Source: UBA12014 sp029248335 (lineage in GTDB: Bacteria > Planctomycetota > Phycisphaerae > Phycisphaerales > SM1A02). From it: DNA of 32,708 bases. A program made the position numbers and the translations under genes. Position 1 is the stretch's first letter. Every line of letters starts with the position of its first letter. The notes beneath the pieces are model-generated. The model saw only the letters and a program-made list of their open reading frames with translations, was not told the DNA's origin and did not search any database. Shown here piece after piece: positions 24,492-32,603 of this stretch. The DNA is taken from positions 1-32,708 of the forward strand of contig JAQWJM010000100.1 of NCBI GenBank assembly GCA_029248335.1. Reading direction: 5' to 3'.

Positions 24492-25205
24492 GTGAGCAGC
24501 CCACCACCGACATCCTCCTCCGGAAACCCCCTCCGGTTCCTCGTCACCGCCGGGCCCACCTGGGAACCCGTCGATGAGGTCCGGTTTCTGGGCAACCGGT
24601 CCTCCGGGCGACTCGGCGCCGCGATCTCCGAGGCCCTGGCGGCCCGGGGCCATCGAACCACCCTGCTCCGCGGTCCCGCGACCACCGATCCCGCCCCGAG
24701 TCCGCACCAGACCGATCTCCGGTTCCAGACCGCGGCGGAACTCGAGGAACTTCTGGCTCGCCACTGGCCCGCCCACGACGTCCTGATCATGGCGGCCGCG
24801 GTCGCGGATTTCCGACCGATCCGGCAGGAGGGGTCGCCGCGCAAGATTCGACGCCGCGACGGCCCGCCCTCGATCGAGCTGGAGCCCGTCCCGGATCTCC
24901 TCGCCGGGCTCGCTTCGATCGACCATCCCGGAACCCGGATCGGATTCGCCCTCGAACCCGCCGAGGACCTCGAGGCGGCGGCGCTCCGCAAGCTCGCGGC
25001 GAAGACCCTTCATGCGATCGTGGCGAATCCGCTCGAGACGATGGAAGCGGACGGCATCGACGGCACGCTGCTGCATGCCGACGGAACCTCGACTCGCCCC
25101 GGTCCCGAGCCGGTCACGAAGTCCGTGTTCGCCGGCTGGCTCGCCGACGAGGTGATCGATCTGCACCGACGGCGAATCACCGCCTCCGGGCCTCCGACCG
25201 CCTGA
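24492..25205 (+). CDS. coaB: Stand-alone phosphopantothenoylcysteine synthetase (CoaB)
   Basis: The 237-residue protein matches the synthetase half of CoaBC. It has VTAGPTWEPVDEVRFLGNRSSGRLG (split as VTAGPTWEPVD at 18-28 and RFLGNRSSGRLG at 31-42), MAAAVADFRP (100-109), KIRRRD (118-123) and VPDLLAGL. The family joins 4'-phosphopantothenate and cysteine using a nucleotide triphosphate in coenzyme A synthesis. The CoaC (flavin decarboxylase) half is absent, so a separate coaC would be needed elsewhere. The start is a GTG at 24492 with no clear ribosome-binding site. It is divergent from the PilB-like gene and 52 bp upstream of gnd on the same strand. Confidence 0.85.
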   Translation: MSSPPPTSSSGNPLRFLVTAGPTWEPVDEVRFLGNRSSGRLGAAISEALAARGHRTTLLRGPATTDPAPSPHQTDLRFQTAAELEELLARHWPAHDVLIMAAAVADFRPIRQEGSPRKIRRRDGPPSIELEPVPDLLAGLASIDHPGTRIGFALEPAEDLEAAALRKLAAKTLHAIVANPLETMEADGIDGTLLHADGTSTRPGPEPVTKSVFAGWLADEVIDLHRRRITASGPPTA

Positions 25206-25208
25206 CTC

Positions 25209-25214
25209 TATACT
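25209..25214 (+). promoter_or_regulatory. Candidate -10 box of gnd
   Basis: TATACT starts 4 bp after the coaB stop and 44 bp before the gnd ATG, placing a start of transcription near 25221. No good -35 is seen at the usual spacing. A GAAGGAT 10-16 nt before the ATG serves as ribosome-binding site. Confidence 0.4.
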
Positions 25215-25257
25215 CACGATTTCCCTTTTCCAGAAACCACTTCGAAGGATCCTCGAC

Positions 25258-26283
25258 ATGTCCAACGGTCTTCAACTCGGAATGATCGGTCTTGGCCGAA
25301 TGGGGGCCGGCATGGTCCGTCGCATGATGAAGGACGGCATTCGTTGCGTCGTCTACGACGTGAACGCGGACGCGGTGAAGGCCCTCGAGGCCGACGGTGC
25401 GATCGGCGCGACCAGCATCGAGGACTTCGTCTCCAAGCTCGAGAAGCCGCGGACCACCTGGATGATGCTTCCCGTCGCGTTCGTCGACGGCATGATCGAG
25501 AAGATCTCGCCCCATCTCGAGAAGGGCGACATCCTCGTCGACGGCGGCAACAGCTCCTACCGCGACGACATCCGACGTTCGAAGCACCTCGCCGAAAAGG
25601 GCATCGACTACATCGACGTGGGCGTCTCCGGTGGTGTCTGGGGCCTCGAGCGCGGCTACTGCCAGATGATCGGCGGCCCCGAGGCGGCCGTGAAGCACGT
25701 CTCCCCCGCGTTCGCCTCCCTCGCCCCCGGCGTCGGGACGGCACCGCCCACCGAAGCCCGCAAGGGACACGAGACCACCGCCGAGGACGGCTGGCTGCAC
25801 TGCGGTGCGAACGGCGCCGGTCACTTCGTCAAGATGGTCCACAACGGCATCGAGTACGGAATCATGGCCGCCTACGCGGAAGGCTTCAACATCCTGAAGC
25901 ACGCCGACGCCGGCAAGCATCAGCGCGATGCCGACGCGGAGACCACGCCGCTTCGCGATCCCGAGGCCTACATGTACGACCTCGACCTGAAGGAGATCGC
26001 CGAAGTCTGGCGTCGCGGCAGCGTGATCGGCTCGTGGCTGCTCGACCTCACCGCCTCCGCCCTCGCCAAGAGTCCCGGTCTCGAGGAGTTCAGTGGACGG
26101 GTCTCCGATTCGGGTGAAGGCCGATGGACCCTCGAAGCGGCGATCGACGAGTCGATCCCGGCCCCGGTGCTCGCCGCCGCCCTGTTCGCCCGCTTCAGCT
26201 CGCGTGGCGAGGCGGACTTCGCCAACCAGGTCATGTCCGCCCAGCGATTCGAGTTCGGCGGTCACCACGAGAAGAAGGACTGA
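25258..26283 (+). CDS. gnd: 6-phosphogluconate dehydrogenase (decarboxylating), short form
   Basis: This 341-residue protein converts 6-phosphogluconate to ribulose 5-phosphate and CO2 in the oxidative pentose phosphate pathway. The Rossmann motif is GLGRMG (11-16), the substrate loop DVGVSGGVWGLERGYCQMIGG (split: DVGVSGGVWG 120-129, LERGYCQMIGG 130-140), and the catalytic Lys region GHFVKMVHNGIEYG (188-201, K192, N196). DGGNSSYRDD (95-104) is also typical. The length fits the short GndA-like class rather than the 470-residue enzyme. The second strand of the Rossmann fold ends in VVYDVN with an acidic residue (D34), which usually favours NAD+ over NADP+. A terminator follows 60 bp after the stop. 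Confidence 0.93.
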   Translation: MSNGLQLGMIGLGRMGAGMVRRMMKDGIRCVVYDVNADAVKALEADGAIGATSIEDFVSKLEKPRTTWMMLPVAFVDGMIEKISPHLEKGDILVDGGNSSYRDDIRRSKHLAEKGIDYIDVGVSGGVWGLERGYCQMIGGPEAAVKHVSPAFASLAPGVGTAPPTEARKGHETTAEDGWLHCGANGAGHFVKMVHNGIEYGIMAAYAEGFNILKHADAGKHQRDADAETTPLRDPEAYMYDLDLKEIAEVWRRGSVIGSWLLDLTASALAKSPGLEEFSGRVSDSGEGRWTLEAAIDESIPAPVLAAALFARFSSRGEADFANQVMSAQRFEFGGHHEKKD

Positions 26284-26342
26284 TCGGCCCCGGCGACGCC
26301 GGATCCGATTTCGGTCGACCGATCATCAGCATGATCGAACCG

Positions 26343-26376
26343 ATCCCACGCCGGTGACCCCGCGCGTGGGATTTTT
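26343..26376 (+). terminator. Intrinsic terminator after gnd
   Basis: A 9-bp perfect stem (ATCCCACGC / GCGTGGGAT) with a 12-nt loop is followed by five T residues. It lies 60 bp after the gnd stop. On the opposite strand there is no U-tract, so it does not serve the convergent TauE gene. Confidence 0.85.
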
Positions 26377-26448
26377 CATGCTCACCGGAATCACCGTCCG
26401 TCCGGTGCGCGATGCCGATCGCGCTCGCGTCGCTCCGGAGCACCGCGA

Positions 26449-27273
26449 TCATTCCGGATCGACGCTTTCGACGATCGGCGTCCGACCGGAGACCACGTCG
26501 TCGATCGCGAGGAGTTCGGAACCTTCGCGGACGAGGATGACGGTGCCCATCACCAGCAGGAAGACCGCGAAGACCTGCTTCAGGCGACGCTGCGGAATCC
26601 GTCCGCCGATCGCATTGCCCGCGAGACTGCCCACCCCGCCCAGCAGGATGAAGACACCGATCGTCTGCAGATGCAGGGCGTCGGCCTCCATCTGCCCGAT
26701 CGACTTCGCGAATCCCGCTCCGCTCTTGACCGCGATGATCAGCAGGCTCGTTCCCACCGCGAGGCGCATGGGAAGCCGTCCGAGCAGGACCAGTGCCGGC
26801 ACGATCAGGAATCCGCCGCCGACGCCGACGATCCCGGTGAGCGCCCCCACCACGAGGCCTTCGACCACCAGGATCAGGTGATCGCGACGGGTTCGGTCGG
26901 TCGGGGCGTCTTCGACGTCCCCCCCCCGTCGGCCGCGGAGCATCATGGCCGCGGCGACGAGCATCACGACGCTGAAGACCACGAGTTGGACGACGCCGCT
27001 GATCCACTGGGAGAGCCAGACGCCCGCGACGGTGCCGAGCACGCCGGGAATGCCGAAGAGCACCACGCTCGTCCAGTCGACGTCGCGCTTGAGCATCGGC
27101 CGGATCGAACCGAGCAGCGCGATGCCGCCCACGATCGCGAGGCTCTCCGCGATCGCCGCCTTCGGCTCGTGATCGAGCAGGTAGACCAGGAGCGGCACCG
27201 TGAGGATGGAACCGCCCGAGCCGAGCAGCCCCAGGCAGAGCCCGATCACGAGCCCGCCGACGACCGCGATCAC
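26449..27273 (-). CDS. TauE/SafE family membrane permease
   Basis: This 274-residue protein is highly hydrophobic, with about eight membrane segments in two halves. Each half begins with a glycine-rich helix: VGGLVIGLCLGLLGSGGSIL at the N-terminus and LVVGALTGIVGVGGGFLIVP in the middle, the internal duplication of the TSUP (TauE/SafE) family. Members export sulfite, sulfonates or related anions. I place the start at the GTG at 27273 (GGAG 9 nt before it); the frame continues to 27378, but that part is Arg-rich and overlaps the preceding gene. It follows the MBL-rhodanese gene after 52 bp and is probably co-transcribed, which suggests export of sulfite formed by persulfide oxidation. Confidence 0.85.
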   Translation of the reverse strand: MIAVVGGLVIGLCLGLLGSGGSILTVPLLVYLLDHEPKAAIAESLAIVGGIALLGSIRPMLKRDVDWTSVVLFGIPGVLGTVAGVWLSQWISGVVQLVVFSVVMLVAAAMMLRGRRGGDVEDAPTDRTRRDHLILVVEGLVVGALTGIVGVGGGFLIVPALVLLGRLPMRLAVGTSLLIIAVKSGAGFAKSIGQMEADALHLQTIGVFILLGGVGSLAGNAIGGRIPQRRLKQVFAVFLLVMGTVILVREGSELLAIDDVVSGRTPIVESVDPE

Positions 27274-27325
27274 GCGTGCGCTCCGCGGTCGTGATGCGGA
27301 CCGTCGATCGGCCGGGCCGGGACGC

Positions 27326-28750
27326 TCAACCGCACGCGACGCCTCCGCAGCCGGCCTTCCGCATCGCGGCCCAGCCACCGGCGACGTTCACCGCGTCGAT
27401 GCCGCGTCGTCGAAGTTCCGAGACCGCCATCGCGCTCCGGACGCCCCCCGCGCAGTGGACGTAGAGCGTCTCGCCCGCCGGCACCTCCGCGAGCCGTGGA
27501 ATCAACCGGGTGTGCGCCACGTTGACCGCGTCCTCGAGGTGACCGTCGTCCCACTCGACGACGCGGCGGACGTCGAGCACCCGCGGCGGGGTCGCGCCTT
27601 CGAGCAGCCCGCGAAACGCATCCGCATCGATCTCGGGCGCGGACTCGAGTCCGCCGCCCGCCTTCCGGTACGCCTCGAGCGTCTCGGGCGTCGCGACCCA
27701 GGCGACGTCGTCGAGGCCGATCCGCACGAGGTCGCGGACCAGTCGGTCGAACTCCGCCGCGGGTGCGACCAGTCCGATGCGTTCGCCGGGCTCGACGTAC
27801 GACCCGACGGTCATGAGGAAGTTGATGCCGAGCTTCGTCCAGATCGAGCCGGGGAGATGACCTTCCCGGAAGGTCGACCAGTCACGGACGTCGACCACGC
27901 GGACGCCGTCGAGTCGACCGGCCAGGTCCGCCGCATCGGCGGTCTCGGGCGTCGGCAACGAATCCAGCAGCGGCACGCCATCGCGATTCCACGCCTTCAT
28001 GCGGGCGAAGTAGGCGGGTGGTTCGGGCTGGCCTGCGAGGATGTGGTCGACGAACGCCTGCTCGTCGCCCGCGAGCGAGAGCGCGTGGTTGAATCGCCGT
28101 TCGTAGCCGACCGTCGACTGAGGCACCGCACCGAGCGCCTTGCCGCAGGCGCTGCCGGAGCCGTGGGCGGGCCAGACCTGCAGGTGGTCGTCGAAGCGGA
28201 GGAATCCCTGCGCACTGGCCGCGAGCGTCCGTGCCGAGGGCTCCATCATGCCTTCGATGCCGGCGGCCGATTCGAGCAGGTCGGGACGACCGAGATCGCC
28301 CACGAAGACGAAGTCGCCCGTGATCACGCCCATCGGCGTGTCCGCGCCACCACCGAGGTCGGTCACCAGATACGAGAGATGTTCGGGGGTGTGGCCCGGC
28401 GAATGCACCGCGGTGAAGCGGATGTTCCCCACTTCGAACGTGTCGCCGTCCCGGAGCACGCGGTGATCGCAGCCGTCGACCCACTCGGACCTCCAGTCGG
28501 CGCCACCCTCCCCGGAGACGTAGGCTTTCGCGTTCCCCCGAACCGCGAACTCCCGGACGCCGGAGAGGAAGTCGGCGTGGATGTGGGTCTCCGCCGCGGC
28601 GACGATCCGAAGTCCCTGGGCCGCGGCGAGATCCAGGTAGCGATCGATGTCGCGTTCGGGATCGAAGACGATCGCCTCGCCGGTGCGCTGGCAGCCGACG
28701 AGGTAGGAGGCCTGGGCGAGATCGTCGTCGTAGATGAGTCTGAAGAGCAT
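27326..28750 (-). CDS. Persulfide dioxygenase-like metallo-beta-lactamase fused to two rhodanese domains
   Basis: The N-terminal MBL domain (about 1-250) has THIHADFLSG (55-64), SPGHTPEH (117-124), GDFVFVGDLGRPDL (145-158) and PAHG (194-197). H56, H120 and D146 line up with the iron ligands of ETHE1-type persulfide dioxygenases, and the HxHxD motif lacks the second His of hydrolases (F at that place). Two rhodanese domains follow: the first (about 275-362) keeps VVDVRDWSTFREGHLPGS but has no catalytic Cys (LVAPAAEF at that place); the second (about 372-470) has VHCAGGVRSA with C433. The tail is CGGVACG. Predicted role: oxidation of glutathione or other persulfides to sulfite, with sulfur transfer by the second rhodanese domain. 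TauE follows, with XdhC upstream. Confidence 0.88.
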   Translation of the reverse strand: MLFRLIYDDDLAQASYLVGCQRTGEAIVFDPERDIDRYLDLAAAQGLRIVAAAETHIHADFLSGVREFAVRGNAKAYVSGEGGADWRSEWVDGCDHRVLRDGDTFEVGNIRFTAVHSPGHTPEHLSYLVTDLGGGADTPMGVITGDFVFVGDLGRPDLLESAAGIEGMMEPSARTLAASAQGFLRFDDHLQVWPAHGSGSACGKALGAVPQSTVGYERRFNHALSLAGDEQAFVDHILAGQPEPPAYFARMKAWNRDGVPLLDSLPTPETADAADLAGRLDGVRVVDVRDWSTFREGHLPGSIWTKLGINFLMTVGSYVEPGERIGLVAPAAEFDRLVRDLVRIGLDDVAWVATPETLEAYRKAGGGLESAPEIDADAFRGLLEGATPPRVLDVRRVVEWDDGHLEDAVNVAHTRLIPRLAEVPAGETLYVHCAGGVRSAMAVSELRRRGIDAVNVAGGWAAMRKAGCGGVACG

Positions 28751-28850
28751 GGATCGAACTCCGAGTCGTTGGCTTGGGGACCGCCGTCCACGGTACCGGA
28801 CCGCAGCGGTGATTGGTGCCCGAAACGGCGACCGAGGTTCCCGCGTCGAC

Positions 28851-29840
28851 TCAATTCGCGGGATTCGGCCCGATCAGCTCCGCCATGATCGAGACCGCGA
28901 TCTCTTCCGGGGTCACCCCCCCGATGTCGAGTCCGATCGGGGACTTGATCCCGGCGATCTCCCCGGGCGACCAGCCCGCGGTTTCGAGCGCCTCGAGCAC
29001 CGTGGCGACCCGTCGCCGACTTCCCATCATGCCGAGGCGGCCGGTGCGTCGGTGACGCAGGGCCTCGAGGGCCGCGACGTCCTGCGCGAAGTTGCGGGTG
29101 ACCAGCGCGACGTCCGGCCGGACCGCGTCGGGAAGCCGCGACCAGGCCTCGGGAATCGAGGTCGCGGCCTCGACGATCGGGTCGACCTGTGTTCGAAAGT
29201 CGGAATCATCGAGTCGATCGTCCACCACGATCATCCGACGCCCCACGAAACGCCCGAGTCGCTCGAGCGCGAGTCCGCAGTGTCCGGCGCCGACGACGAC
29301 CACCACCGGCCGCCCGGTGATGCGGATCGCATCGGCCGGGGCTTCGTCAGCAGCGGCGATCCGCCAGTCGACCGCGCCTCCGGCCCCTCCTCTCGTCGCC
29401 TTCAGATCGACGTCGACCCCGGAGGCGATCCGCGTCGCCGCCTCGGCGAACACCGCGCGGGCCGGTGCATCGAGCCGATCGATGGCGATCCGCATTCGAC
29501 CGCCGCAGACTCCGTCCCGGACCTCGCCGGGATGGCCCGCGAGATCGATCTCGACTTCGGTGGATCGACCGCCGGCGAGGACCGCCCGGCAGGCGACGAG
29601 CGTCTTCGCCTCGGCCGCCCCACCGCCGACCGTGCCGACCGCGGATTCGCCGGTGACCAGCAGCATCGCCCCCCGGACCTGCGGTACGGAACCGCGTGCT
29701 TCGAGGACCGTCGCGAGCACCGCCGGCTCGTCGACCGACGCCGCGAGTTCGAGCACCGTCGCCACGTCGACGCCGCTTCCCGGCCGAGCGGTCGGCGGCG
29801 TTCCGGGGTCGGTTCGATCGTGGTCGGACGCTTCGTTCAT
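28851..29840 (-). CDS. XdhC/CoxI-family protein
   Basis: The 329-residue protein shows the two-part XdhC plan. The N-terminal XdhC_CoxI part has EARGSVPQVRGAMLLV (47-62), VGTVGGGAAEAK (68-79) and DGVCGGRMRIAI (109-120). The C-terminal Rossmann part has VVVGAGHCGLAL (181-192), a VVDDR at the end of strand 2, LGMMGSRRR (269-277) and SPIGLDIGGVTPEEIAVSIM (300-319). XdhC proteins bind molybdenum cofactor and help insert its sulfurated form into xanthine-dehydrogenase-type enzymes. No such enzyme is encoded in the window, so its client is elsewhere. It begins with ATG at 29840, divergent from the sulfatase, and is followed after 100 bp by the MBL-rhodanese gene. Confidence 0.87.
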   Translation of the reverse strand: MNEASDHDRTDPGTPPTARPGSGVDVATVLELAASVDEPAVLATVLEARGSVPQVRGAMLLVTGESAVGTVGGGAAEAKTLVACRAVLAGGRSTEVEIDLAGHPGEVRDGVCGGRMRIAIDRLDAPARAVFAEAATRIASGVDVDLKATRGGAGGAVDWRIAAADEAPADAIRITGRPVVVVVGAGHCGLALERLGRFVGRRMIVVDDRLDDSDFRTQVDPIVEAATSIPEAWSRLPDAVRPDVALVTRNFAQDVAALEALRHRRTGRLGMMGSRRRVATVLEALETAGWSPGEIAGIKSPIGLDIGGVTPEEIAVSIMAELIGPNPAN

Positions 29841-29933
29841 CCTCGAATCCTACGACATCCCCGCGAGGCATCCCGGAACCGCTCCCGATCGTGATTCACT
29901 TGACACGGCGCCGCCGCCCGCGATCCTCATGTC

Positions 29934-31391
29934 ATGACCAGACGACGATGGCGATGCTCGCTGCTTCCGATCCTGCTTCCCTTCGGGACCGCGGACGCCG
30001 CACCACCGGAGGTCGATGCACCGAGCCGACCGAACATCGTGTTCATCGTCGCCGACGACCACCGGGCCGATCACCTCGGGTGCGTCGGCCGTCCCGGCAT
30101 CGAGACCGCCGCGATCGACGCGCTGGCGGCCCGAGGCGTCCGATTCGATCGCGCCTACTGCCAGGGGTCGACCTCGCCCGCGGTCTGTCTCCCGAGCCGC
30201 GCCCGGATGATCTCGGGGCGGAGCGACTGGACGACGCCCGACTGGCAGGACGCACGACGCCGATCGGACTTCCCCCTGTGGCCCGAAGTCCTTCGCGGGG
30301 CGGGCTGGCGAACGCACCATGTCGGCAAGTGGCACGGTGGACGCCCGTGGTTCGATCGTTGCTTCGAAAGTGGATCGAGCGTGCTCTTCGGCGGCATGGG
30401 CAGCCACACCACGCTGCCCGTGGTCGACGTCGACCCGGACCGCGCGGACGTGCGACGCCGACTCGAGGCGTACAGCAGCGACGAGTTCGCCGACCGCGGC
30501 GCGGCCTTCATCGATGCGTGCGCGACCGACGAAGACGATCGTCCGTTCGTCCTGTCCCTGTCCTTCACCGCGCCCCATGACCCACGAACACCTCCGGACG
30601 GCGAAGACGTGATCCGGGATCGCGCTCGCACGATCGAACTCCCGCCGAACGTTCTTCCCGTCCATCCCTTCGACAACGGCGAGATGACGATCCGGGACGA
30701 GGAGCTCGTGGCCTGGCCCCGCACGCCGGAAGCCCTGCGCGAGGAGATCGCTCGCTACGACCTGATGATCGAGAACATGGATCGCGGCATCGGTCGCGTG
30801 CTCGCGACCCTCGACCGCCATGGCCTCACTGAAGACACGCTGGTGGTGTTCGCGGGCGACCACGGACTCGCGCTGGGTAGCCACGGCCTGCTCGGCAAGC
30901 AGAATCTCTACGAGCACTCGATGCGTTCGCCCGTGGTGATCGCCGGCCCCGGATTCCCCGGGGGTGGGACCCGCGACGACTTCGCGTATCTCCACGATCT
31001 GCCACCCACGATCCTCGCCGCGGCGGGCGTGGAGATCCCGGCGACGATGGACGGGCTCGACCTCCACCACCCGACGAGTCGGTCCGGCGTGCTCACCCGA
31101 TACCGCGATCTCCAGCGGGCCTGGCGGGACGATCGGTGGAAGGTGATCTGGTATCCCCGCATCGACCGCTGGCAGGTCTTCGATCTCGCCGCTGATCCCG
31201 ACGAGCGCGTCGATCTGGCTCGCGACCCGGCAAACGCCGCCCGGGTCTCCGCGATGCGAAGGACGCTGGGGCGAGCCCGTGCCGAACAGGGCGATGATGC
31301 GATGCTGCTGATCGACCGCGTCGAGCCGGAGGTGTTCGACGCCGACGCCGCCGAAGCGGCGCGACGCACGAAGAACCACTGGAAGCGGTAA
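29934..31391 (+). CDS. Exported type-I sulfatase
   Basis: The 485-residue protein starts with a short basic N-terminus and a hydrophobic signal (about 9-22). The catalytic signature CLPSRARMISG begins at C85 in the C-x-P-S-R form that is converted to formylglycine. Metal ligands fit D41/D42 (VADDHRADHLG) and D309/H310 (FAGDHGLALGSHG); HHVGKWHGG (128-136; K132, H134) and K322 complete the usual active-site set. It hydrolyses sulfate esters, probably on polysaccharides, in the periplasm or outside the cell; the exact substrate is not shown. ATG at 29934 is preceded by no clear ribosome-binding site. A formylglycine-generating enzyme is not in the window. It is divergent from XdhC with a 93-bp gap. 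Confidence 0.9.
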   Translation: MTRRRWRCSLLPILLPFGTADAAPPEVDAPSRPNIVFIVADDHRADHLGCVGRPGIETAAIDALAARGVRFDRAYCQGSTSPAVCLPSRARMISGRSDWTTPDWQDARRRSDFPLWPEVLRGAGWRTHHVGKWHGGRPWFDRCFESGSSVLFGGMGSHTTLPVVDVDPDRADVRRRLEAYSSDEFADRGAAFIDACATDEDDRPFVLSLSFTAPHDPRTPPDGEDVIRDRARTIELPPNVLPVHPFDNGEMTIRDEELVAWPRTPEALREEIARYDLMIENMDRGIGRVLATLDRHGLTEDTLVVFAGDHGLALGSHGLLGKQNLYEHSMRSPVVIAGPGFPGGGTRDDFAYLHDLPPTILAAAGVEIPATMDGLDLHHPTSRSGVLTRYRDLQRAWRDDRWKVIWYPRIDRWQVFDLAADPDERVDLARDPANAARVSAMRRTLGRARAEQGDDAMLLIDRVEPEVFDADAAEAARRTKNHWKR

Positions 31392-31425
31392 CCGCGAACG
31401 CGGAGGTGACGCCGCCCATCCCTGA

Positions 31426-31431
31426 TAAGAT
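31426..31431 (+). promoter_or_regulatory. Candidate -10 box of tRNA-Leu
   Basis: TAAGAT within GATAAGAT ends 7 bp before the mature tRNA 5' end. The spacing suits transcription starting at or near the first tRNA base. No clear -35 is seen. Confidence 0.4.
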
Positions 31432-31438
31432 TCCCCTC

Positions 31439-31524
31439 GGACCCGTGGCGGAATCGGCAGACGCAGCGGCCTTAAAAGCCGCGGCCGCGCAAGCGGCGTG
31501 AGGGTTCGAGCCCCTCCGGGTCCA
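31439..31524 (+). tRNA. tRNA-Leu (anticodon UAA)
   Basis: The acceptor stem pairs GGACCCG (31439-31445) with CGGGTCC (31517-31523), with discriminator A at 31524. The anticodon stem GCGGC/GCCGC encloses the loop CTTAAAA (31471-31477), giving anticodon UAA for UUA/UUG leucine codons. A long variable arm follows and the T stem GAGGG/CCCTC encloses TTCGAGC. The 86-nt length and long variable arm are those of a class II tRNA. The 3' CCA is not encoded (TTT follows the discriminator), so it must be added by a nucleotidyltransferase. Confidence 0.95.
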
Positions 31525-31559
31525 TTTTCTGAATGTCGTTTTCGCTCATTCCGCCATCG

Positions 31560-31580
31560 CCCGCCAAATGGCGGGTTTTT
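31560..31580 (+). terminator. Intrinsic terminator after tRNA-Leu
   Basis: The stem CCCGCCA/TGGCGGG with a minimal loop is followed by five T residues, 35 bp after the tRNA. Confidence 0.8.
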
Positions 31581-31697
31581 GCTCGGTTGTGGATCGGCGT
31601 GTTCGTACTCTCGACTTCGGCGGCTGCCGTGTCTTGAGTGAATCGTTCAGTCCGGAATGCCCCGCCGGATTCTGATGAAACAAGTAGGAAGAGATCC

Positions 31698-32528
31698 TTG
31701 CCGAACTACCCCGAAACCGTCGTTCGCCCCGAATCACTGACCATTCAACCGGTGATGCTCCTAGGCGGCGTCTTCACATCCCTGTTCGTCGCCCCCGCCG
31801 CCATTGGTGACGTGATCAGCTTCAGTACCACCGGCAGTGGTTCGGTCGGCGTCGCTGCGACGATCTACGACCCCAACGACAACACGAACACCGCTGACGT
31901 GTTCACCGACGTGACGCCGAATTGGAACGGCCTGAGTCCATTCGATCAGACCAGCCAACAGCAGGACTCGGTCGGTGGCGAGACGTTTGACATCGCGACC
32001 CGACTGCAGTTGGACGCGTCGACCACCAACGGGGTCACGACCATGACCTATCGAGAGACGAACTCGATGTTGGTTTCGTCTGGCGTCGATCCGACTCGAG
32101 ACCTGGGCTTTTCGTATGAAAAGACGATCTACATCAACTTCACGACGACCGGTTGGACGGAGCTTGGTTTCATCAATCTCAGTGGCGGACTTACCTACGA
32201 CATGGGAATGGCCTCACTCCACCACGACTCAGCCGACGATTTGCTCTACAACATCGATTACTCGACCGGATCCGCCGTCGTGGAATGGGATATTCCCATG
32301 CCATCGAGCTTCATGGACTTGAGCTCATGGGCCGGACCCGGCAGCGACAGACTTCTTCTCGCCGCTGGTAACTGGACGCTTGAATTGAACGACTCGTTCA
32401 ATGGTCAATTCGATTTCAACGATTCCATGGACTTCGACATGCAATTCTCGAACTTCGCGGTCCCCGGCCCGGGCGGACTCGCTGGGTTGCTGGGCCTCGC
32501 CGCGGTCCGGCGGCGGCGACGTCGCTGA
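31698..32528 (+). CDS. Exported surface protein with PEP-CTERM-like sorting tail
   Basis: The start is uncertain. The frame begins at a GTG at 31638, but an AGGAAGAG just before the TTG at 31698 makes that the better start (276 residues); an ATG at 31755 would also give a signal peptide. A hydrophobic signal (MLLGGVFTSLFVAPAAIG) is followed by a beta-rich, Asp/Asn/Thr/Ser-rich body without recognised domain. The C-terminus is a short tripartite tail: VPGPGG, a hydrophobic stretch (LAGLLGLAAV) and six Arg. This resembles the PEP-CTERM class of sorting signals as seen in planctomycetes, where the protein is handled by an exosortase. Third codon positions are visibly less G/C-rich than in neighbouring genes. 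Function unknown. Confidence 0.65.
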   Translation: MPNYPETVVRPESLTIQPVMLLGGVFTSLFVAPAAIGDVISFSTTGSGSVGVAATIYDPNDNTNTADVFTDVTPNWNGLSPFDQTSQQQDSVGGETFDIATRLQLDASTTNGVTTMTYRETNSMLVSSGVDPTRDLGFSYEKTIYINFTTTGWTELGFINLSGGLTYDMGMASLHHDSADDLLYNIDYSTGSAVVEWDIPMPSSFMDLSSWAGPGSDRLLLAAGNWTLELNDSFNGQFDFNDSMDFDMQFSNFAVPGPGGLAGLLGLAAVRRRRRR

Positions 32529-32603
32529 TCGTGACGGGGCTTGGGGCGGACGTTCGGGCGGACCGTCAAGGCAGGTCCCGGTAGGATCGGAGCCGATCCA
32601 CCC

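Noticed and set aside
22205..24577. Plus-strand open frame of 790 codons
   Set aside because: It runs antisense through the PilB-like gene and into the coaB start region in another frame; the Arg/Asp/His-rich product is a shadow.
29900..29905. TTGACA as a -35 box for the sulfatase gene
   Set aside because: The sequence 17 bp further on is not -10-like, and a start there would leave almost no leader before the ATG at 29934.
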